From positions 1 through 6,335 of the forward strand of contig CAJXLH010000166.1 of assembly GCA_913055925.1 (NCBI GenBank): a stretch of 6,335 nt of DNA. Direction: 5' to 3'. The stretch is from an uncultured Maritalea sp. GTDB taxonomy: Bacteria > Pseudomonadota > Alphaproteobacteria > Rhizobiales > Devosiaceae. A program made the position numbers and the translations under genes. The notes beneath the pieces are model-generated. The model was not told the DNA's origin. It saw only the letters and a list, made by a program, of their open reading frames with translations, and did no database searches. Positions 3,260 through 6,335 of this stretch are shown piece by piece; positions within the stretch are counted from its first letter, which is position 1, and every line of letters starts with the position of its first letter.

Positions 3260-5935
3260 CTACGCGACCAGCGAGCGCAACACATAGTGCAAGATGCCGC
3301 CATGTTTGTAATAGTCCAGCTCATCTTCAGTATCGATCCGACAAAGCGCTTCAAAGCTTTTCTCTTCGCCATCTGGCGTGACAATGTTCACCGTCACATC
3401 GCAACGAGGCGAAATCTCATCTAGGCCTACAATGGTCACAACTTCATCACCATTAAGACCAAGTGCTTCCCAGCTCAAACCATCTTTGAACTGCAATGGC
3501 AAAACGCCCATGCCCACAAGGTTAGAACGGTGAATGCGCTCAAAGCTTTCTACAATCACTGCGCGCACGCCGAGCAAAATCGTGCCCTTCGCCGCCCAGT
3601 CGCGAGAAGAACCAGTGCCATATTCCTTGCCACCAAAAACCACCAACGGCGTATTGCTTTCCTGATAGGCCATCGCCGCATCAAACATTGCGACCACTTC
3701 GCCAGACGGGTCCTTGGTGAAGCCGCCTTCAACCCCTGGCACCATCTGGTTTTTGATCCGAATATTGGCAAATGTGCCGCGCATCATAATTTCATGGTTG
3801 CCTCGGCGTGAGCCATAGGAGTTGAAGTCTTTCACGGCCACCTGCCGTTCAAGCAAATATTTGCCTGCAGGCGTGTCAGACTTAAATGACCCAGCAGGCG
3901 AGATATGGTCGGTGGTGATGCTGTCCCCGAAAAGGCTCAAAATCCGTGCCTTCTTAACGTCTTCAACAGGCTTTGGCTTTTCGGTCAGCCCTTCAAAGTA
4001 AGGTGGATTTTGCACATAGGTGGACGAGGAATTCCACGCATAGGTTTCCCCACCCTCAACTTTGATGTTTTGCCAACCTTCATCGCCTTTAAAGACATCT
4101 GAATAGCGCTTATTGAACATTTCCGGCGTCACATGGGCGCGCATGATCTCATTGATCTCTTCAGTCGAAGGCCAAATGTCCTTCAAGTAAACAGGCTGGC
4201 CATCTTTGCCAGTGCCCAATGGCTCGGTTGTGATATCGATGCTCATTTTGCCCGCCAACGCATAAGCCACCACCAATGGCGGTGATGCCAAATAGTTGGC
4301 TTTCACATCTGGGTTCACGCGGCCCTCAAAGTTGCGGTTGCCTGAAAGCACCGAACAGGCCACCAAATCCTCAGCGCTAATTGCCTGAGAGATTTCCGGC
4401 GGCAAGGGGCCAGAATTACCAATACAGGTGGTGCACCCATAGCCTACAAGGTTAAACCCAAGCGCATCCAAATCTTCCTGCAATCCGGATGCTGTGAGAT
4501 AGTCGGTGACCACTTGTGAACCCGGCGCCAAAGATGTCTTCACCCAAGGCTGCACATCAAGACCCAACTCCCGCGCCTTACGCGCCACCAACCCAGCGCC
4601 GATAAGAACCGCTGGATTTGACGTATTGGTGCAAGATGTAATCGCCGCGATCACCACATCACCATGGGTGATAGAGAACTCTTTGCCTTCCACAGGGGAT
4701 TGTGGTTCGTCGGTTTTGGCAAACTCGCCGGCCAATGCCGCCGCGAATTTTTCTTTGGCCTCATCCAAATTCACTCGATCTTGCGGGCGTTTTGGACCAG
4801 AAATCGACGGCACCACATCATTCAAATCAAGATAAAGCGTGTCGGTATATTCAGCATCCACGGTGTCGCCATCGCGGAACATGCCTTGCGCCTTAGAATA
4901 GGCCTCAACAAGCGCCACCCGATCTTCCTCACGACCTGATGTGCGCAAATAGGAAAGCGTATCATCATCCACAGGGAAGAAACCGCAGGTTGCGCCATAT
5001 TCCGGTGCCATATTGGCAATGGTGGCTTGGTCCTCAAGCGTCAGATTATCCAAACCTGGACCGAAGAATTCCACAAATTTGCCGACAACACCGCGTTGGC
5101 GGAGCATTTCCACTACCTTCAAAACAAGGTCGGTTGCGGTGATGCCGTCACGCAAATCACCTTCAAGTTTGAACCCGATCACTTCCGGGATCAGCATCGA
5201 AATGGGTTGCCCAAGCATCGCAGCTTCCGCCTCGATGCCGCCAACGCCCCAGCCCAGAACCGAAAGACCATTGACCATGGTGGTGTGGCTATCGGTACCC
5301 ACCAACGTGTCGGGATAGGCGATGGTTTCGCCATTTTCTTCTTTGGTCCAAACCGTCTGCGCCAAATATTCAAGGTTTACCTGGTGGCAAATGCCGGTGC
5401 CCGGCGGCACCACGCGGAAATTGTCAAACGCCTCTTGGCCCCAGCGCAAAAACTCATAGCGCTCGCCATTGCGCTCATATTCGCGCTCCACATTTTTCGT
5501 GAACGATTGGGCCGTTCCAAAAAAGTCCACCATCACCGAGTGGTCAATCACCAAATCAACTGGCACTTGCGGGTTGATCCGTTGCGGATCTGCACCAAGC
5601 TTTGCCGTCGCGTCGCGCATCGCGGCCAAATCAACAACCGCTGGCACGCCGGTAAAATCTTGCATCAACACCCGCGCCGGCCGATAGGAAATTTCATGGG
5701 TCGAGGACTTGGATGTCAGCCAATCCGCACAAGCAATGATGTCTTCTTTTGTAACCGTGCGCCCATCTTCAAACCGCAATAGATTTTCCAAAACCACCTT
5801 TAATGAATTTGGCAGTTTGGAGATGCCCTTCAATCCGTTTTTTTCGGCTTCGGGAAGAGAATAATAAATATAGTGTTTGTCACCCACTTGAAGGGTTTGC
5901 TTGGCGTTGAAACTGTTAAGTGAAGCTTGTGTCAA
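3260..5935 (-). CDS. acnA: Aconitate hydratase A
   Basis: This encodes 891 residues, the full length of the AcnA/IRP1 branch. It isomerises citrate to isocitrate through cis-aconitate in the TCA cycle, in the cytoplasm. The [4Fe-4S] ligands are Cys435 (SCTNTSNP) and Cys501 and Cys504 (YGCTTCIGNSGP), at essentially the same positions as in E. coli AcnA. Other active-site segments are DSHTTM (215-220), SGNRNFEGR (531-539), SPAGS (679-683) and GSSRDWAAKG (775-784) in the swivelling C-terminal domain. Nothing catalytic is missing. The start is a TTG at 5935-5933, with AGGCAGG 8 nt upstream; an in-frame stop lies 12 bases before it and the N-terminus aligns with the family, so no better start exists. 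It is divergent from ccmA and convergent with the oxidoreductase gene. Transcription probably starts near 6048, giving a leader of about 110 nt. Confidence 0.98.
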   Translation of the reverse strand: MTQASLNSFNAKQTLQVGDKHYIYYSLPEAEKNGLKGISKLPNSLKVVLENLLRFEDGRTVTKEDIIACADWLTSKSSTHEISYRPARVLMQDFTGVPAVVDLAAMRDATAKLGADPQRINPQVPVDLVIDHSVMVDFFGTAQSFTKNVEREYERNGERYEFLRWGQEAFDNFRVVPPGTGICHQVNLEYLAQTVWTKEENGETIAYPDTLVGTDSHTTMVNGLSVLGWGVGGIEAEAAMLGQPISMLIPEVIGFKLEGDLRDGITATDLVLKVVEMLRQRGVVGKFVEFFGPGLDNLTLEDQATIANMAPEYGATCGFFPVDDDTLSYLRTSGREEDRVALVEAYSKAQGMFRDGDTVDAEYTDTLYLDLNDVVPSISGPKRPQDRVNLDEAKEKFAAALAGEFAKTDEPQSPVEGKEFSITHGDVVIAAITSCTNTSNPAVLIGAGLVARKARELGLDVQPWVKTSLAPGSQVVTDYLTASGLQEDLDALGFNLVGYGCTTCIGNSGPLPPEISQAISAEDLVACSVLSGNRNFEGRVNPDVKANYLASPPLVVAYALAGKMSIDITTEPLGTGKDGQPVYLKDIWPSTEEINEIMRAHVTPEMFNKRYSDVFKGDEGWQNIKVEGGETYAWNSSSTYVQNPPYFEGLTEKPKPVEDVKKARILSLFGDSITTDHISPAGSFKSDTPAGKYLLERQVAVKDFNSYGSRRGNHEIMMRGTFANIRIKNQMVPGVEGGFTKDPSGEVVAMFDAAMAYQESNTPLVVFGGKEYGTGSSRDWAAKGTILLGVRAVIVESFERIHRSNLVGMGVLPLQFKDGLSWEALGLNGDEVVTIVGLDEISPRCDVTVNIVTPDGEEKSFEALCRIDTEDELDYYKHGGILHYVLRSLVA

Positions 5936-6024
5936 TTTATTGCCTGCCTATCTCGCAAAAGATTAAATTTGCGCTGGCCAAAAGCAAAAAGGGACGCTTT
6001 CGACCAACAGCCGAGAATTGAATT

Positions 6025-6044
6025 GTCGCTGTCCCCACGGCGAC
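6025..6044 (-). promoter_or_regulatory. Hairpin at the start of the acnA leader
   Basis: Positions 6025-6031 (GTCGCTG) pair with 6038-6044 (CGGCGAC) around TCCCCA. On the minus strand this is the very 5' end of the predicted acnA transcript, about 90 nt before the TTG. It may stabilise the mRNA or be a regulatory element; its position depends on the predicted promoter being right. Confidence 0.35.
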
Positions 6045-6054
6045 CTTCGCGTTT

Positions 6055-6084
6055 TATATAGTAAAACTATTCTTTTCTTGCCAG
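6055..6084 (-). promoter_or_regulatory. Candidate acnA promoter
   Basis: On the minus strand CTGGCA (6084-6079, 4 of 6 to TTGACA) is followed after 18 bp by TATATA (6060-6055). TATATA is symmetric and could also serve as a -10 for ccmA on the plus strand, although no matching -35 is visible in that direction. Confidence 0.38.
6058..6070. repeat. Inverted repeat inside the acnA/ccmA promoter region
   Basis: ATAGT (6058-6062) and ACTAT (6066-6070) are perfect arms around AAA, overlapping the -10 box and spacer of the acnA promoter candidate. It is placed like an operator, but I do not recognise it as an Irr, RirA or Fnr site. Confidence 0.35.
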
Positions 6085-6113
6085 TGTCTACCCTCTTCAA
6101 ATATCAGTGTCCT

Positions 6114-6335
6114 ATGGCAAATCTGACGCAAATTCTTGAAAAAACGTCGATAAAGGTGCGCGAGCTCGCCTGCGCGCGCGGCGGGTTTGATATTTTCAGT
6201 CATGTTTCTTTTGATGCGCTGCCCGGTGAAGTGATTCTGTTGCGCGGGCCCAACGGCGCAGGCAAATCCACTTGCCTTGCTGCACTTTATGGCGCTCTCA
6301 CCCCGAGCGAGGGCTTAATCGACATCGAATTGGAC
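6114..6335 (+). CDS. ccmA: Haem ABC exporter ATP-binding protein CcmA (3' end outside window)
   Basis: The first 74 residues are present and the frame is open to the window end; the complete protein is usually about 200-220 residues. VRELACARGGFDIFSHVSF (15-33) is the typical CcmA opening, followed by LPGEVILLRGPNGAGKST, where GPNGAGKST (45-53) is the Walker A loop that binds ATP. CcmA drives the CcmABCD machinery, which loads haem onto CcmE at the cytoplasmic membrane for cytochrome c maturation, so ccmB and ccmC probably follow downstream. ATG at 6114 is the natural start, though no clear Shine-Dalgarno precedes it; a GTG at 6084 and a GTG at codon 15 are weaker alternatives. It is divergent from acnA across a 178-bp gap. 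The signature, Walker B and later motifs are beyond the window. Confidence 0.92.
   Translation, partial: MANLTQILEKTSIKVRELACARGGFDIFSHVSFDALPGEVILLRGPNGAGKSTCLAALYGALTPSEGLIDIELD

Noticed and set aside
3245..3260. GGGCG/CGCCC hairpin at the acnA stop codon
   Set aside because: The stem is only five pairs with no U-tract on either strand; the stronger terminator at 3206-3226 explains the acnA end.
5027..5782. A 251-codon open frame on the plus strand opposite acnA
   Set aside because: It lies wholly antisense to the unmistakable acnA coding sequence, its composition (rich in H, R, I, N) is typical of a shadow frame, and it has no ribosome site or recognisable domain. Other long antisense frames over acnA were dropped for the same reason.
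6084..6113. Upstream GTG start for ccmA at 6084
   Set aside because: It would add ten residues without a ribosome site and without resemblance to CcmA N-termini; ATG at 6114 is more natural although its ribosome site is also weak.

Overview
The window looks like chromosomal DNA of an alphaproteobacterium, probably of the Hyphomicrobiales (Rhizobiales) side. The pointers are a DUF2794 protein (a family I know essentially from Alphaproteobacteria), an AcnA-type aconitase divergent from ccmA (a gene order I recall from rhizobia and relatives), a DUF1223 secreted protein, and moderate GC with alphaproteobacterial codon habits. Genus cannot be decided from this sequence.

Layout, left to right. 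Positions 1-465 (+) hold the 3' part of a Pat/MnaT-like GNAT acetyltransferase. It converges, with 5 bp between stop codons, on a DUF2794 gene (471-854, -) whose start is set by a good Shine-Dalgarno before a TTG. The 303-bp gap from 855 to 1157 is not empty. It carries a likely DUF2794 promoter, a strongly structured segment that looks like a small RNA gene on the + strand (about 981-1130), and a terminator hairpin usable in both directions. Next, on the - strand, come a secreted thioredoxin-fold DUF1223 protein (1158-1901) and a TetR-family repressor (1976-2530). The repressor is divergent from a flavodoxin-fold NAD(P)H:quinone oxidoreductase (2611-3216, +). Their 80-bp gap contains two near-identical TTGACC-nn-GGTCAA palindromes, 32 bp centre to centre, overlapping the promoters. 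The oxidoreductase converges on acnA (3260-5935, -). The acnA terminator appears to lie inside the last codons of the oxidoreductase gene. A 178-bp gap with acnA promoter and leader elements separates acnA from the 5' part of ccmA (6114 to the window end, +), the ATPase of the cytochrome c maturation haem exporter.

How the genes work together. acnA (TCA cycle, iron-sulfur) and ccmA (haem and cytochrome c biogenesis) are housekeeping respiration genes. The TetR/oxidoreductase pair reads as a self-contained stress-response switch: the repressor probably controls both itself and a quinone or electrophile reductase through the twin operators. It may be a later insertion between acnA and the DUF1223 gene.

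Most of the window is ordinary. The two places that deserve attention are the structured RNA region around 981-1130, where three copies of CCCCCAA could compete for one TTGGGGG terminator arm, and the twin-operator divergent promoter at 2550-2597. I see no CRISPR array, insertion sequence, tRNA or rRNA.
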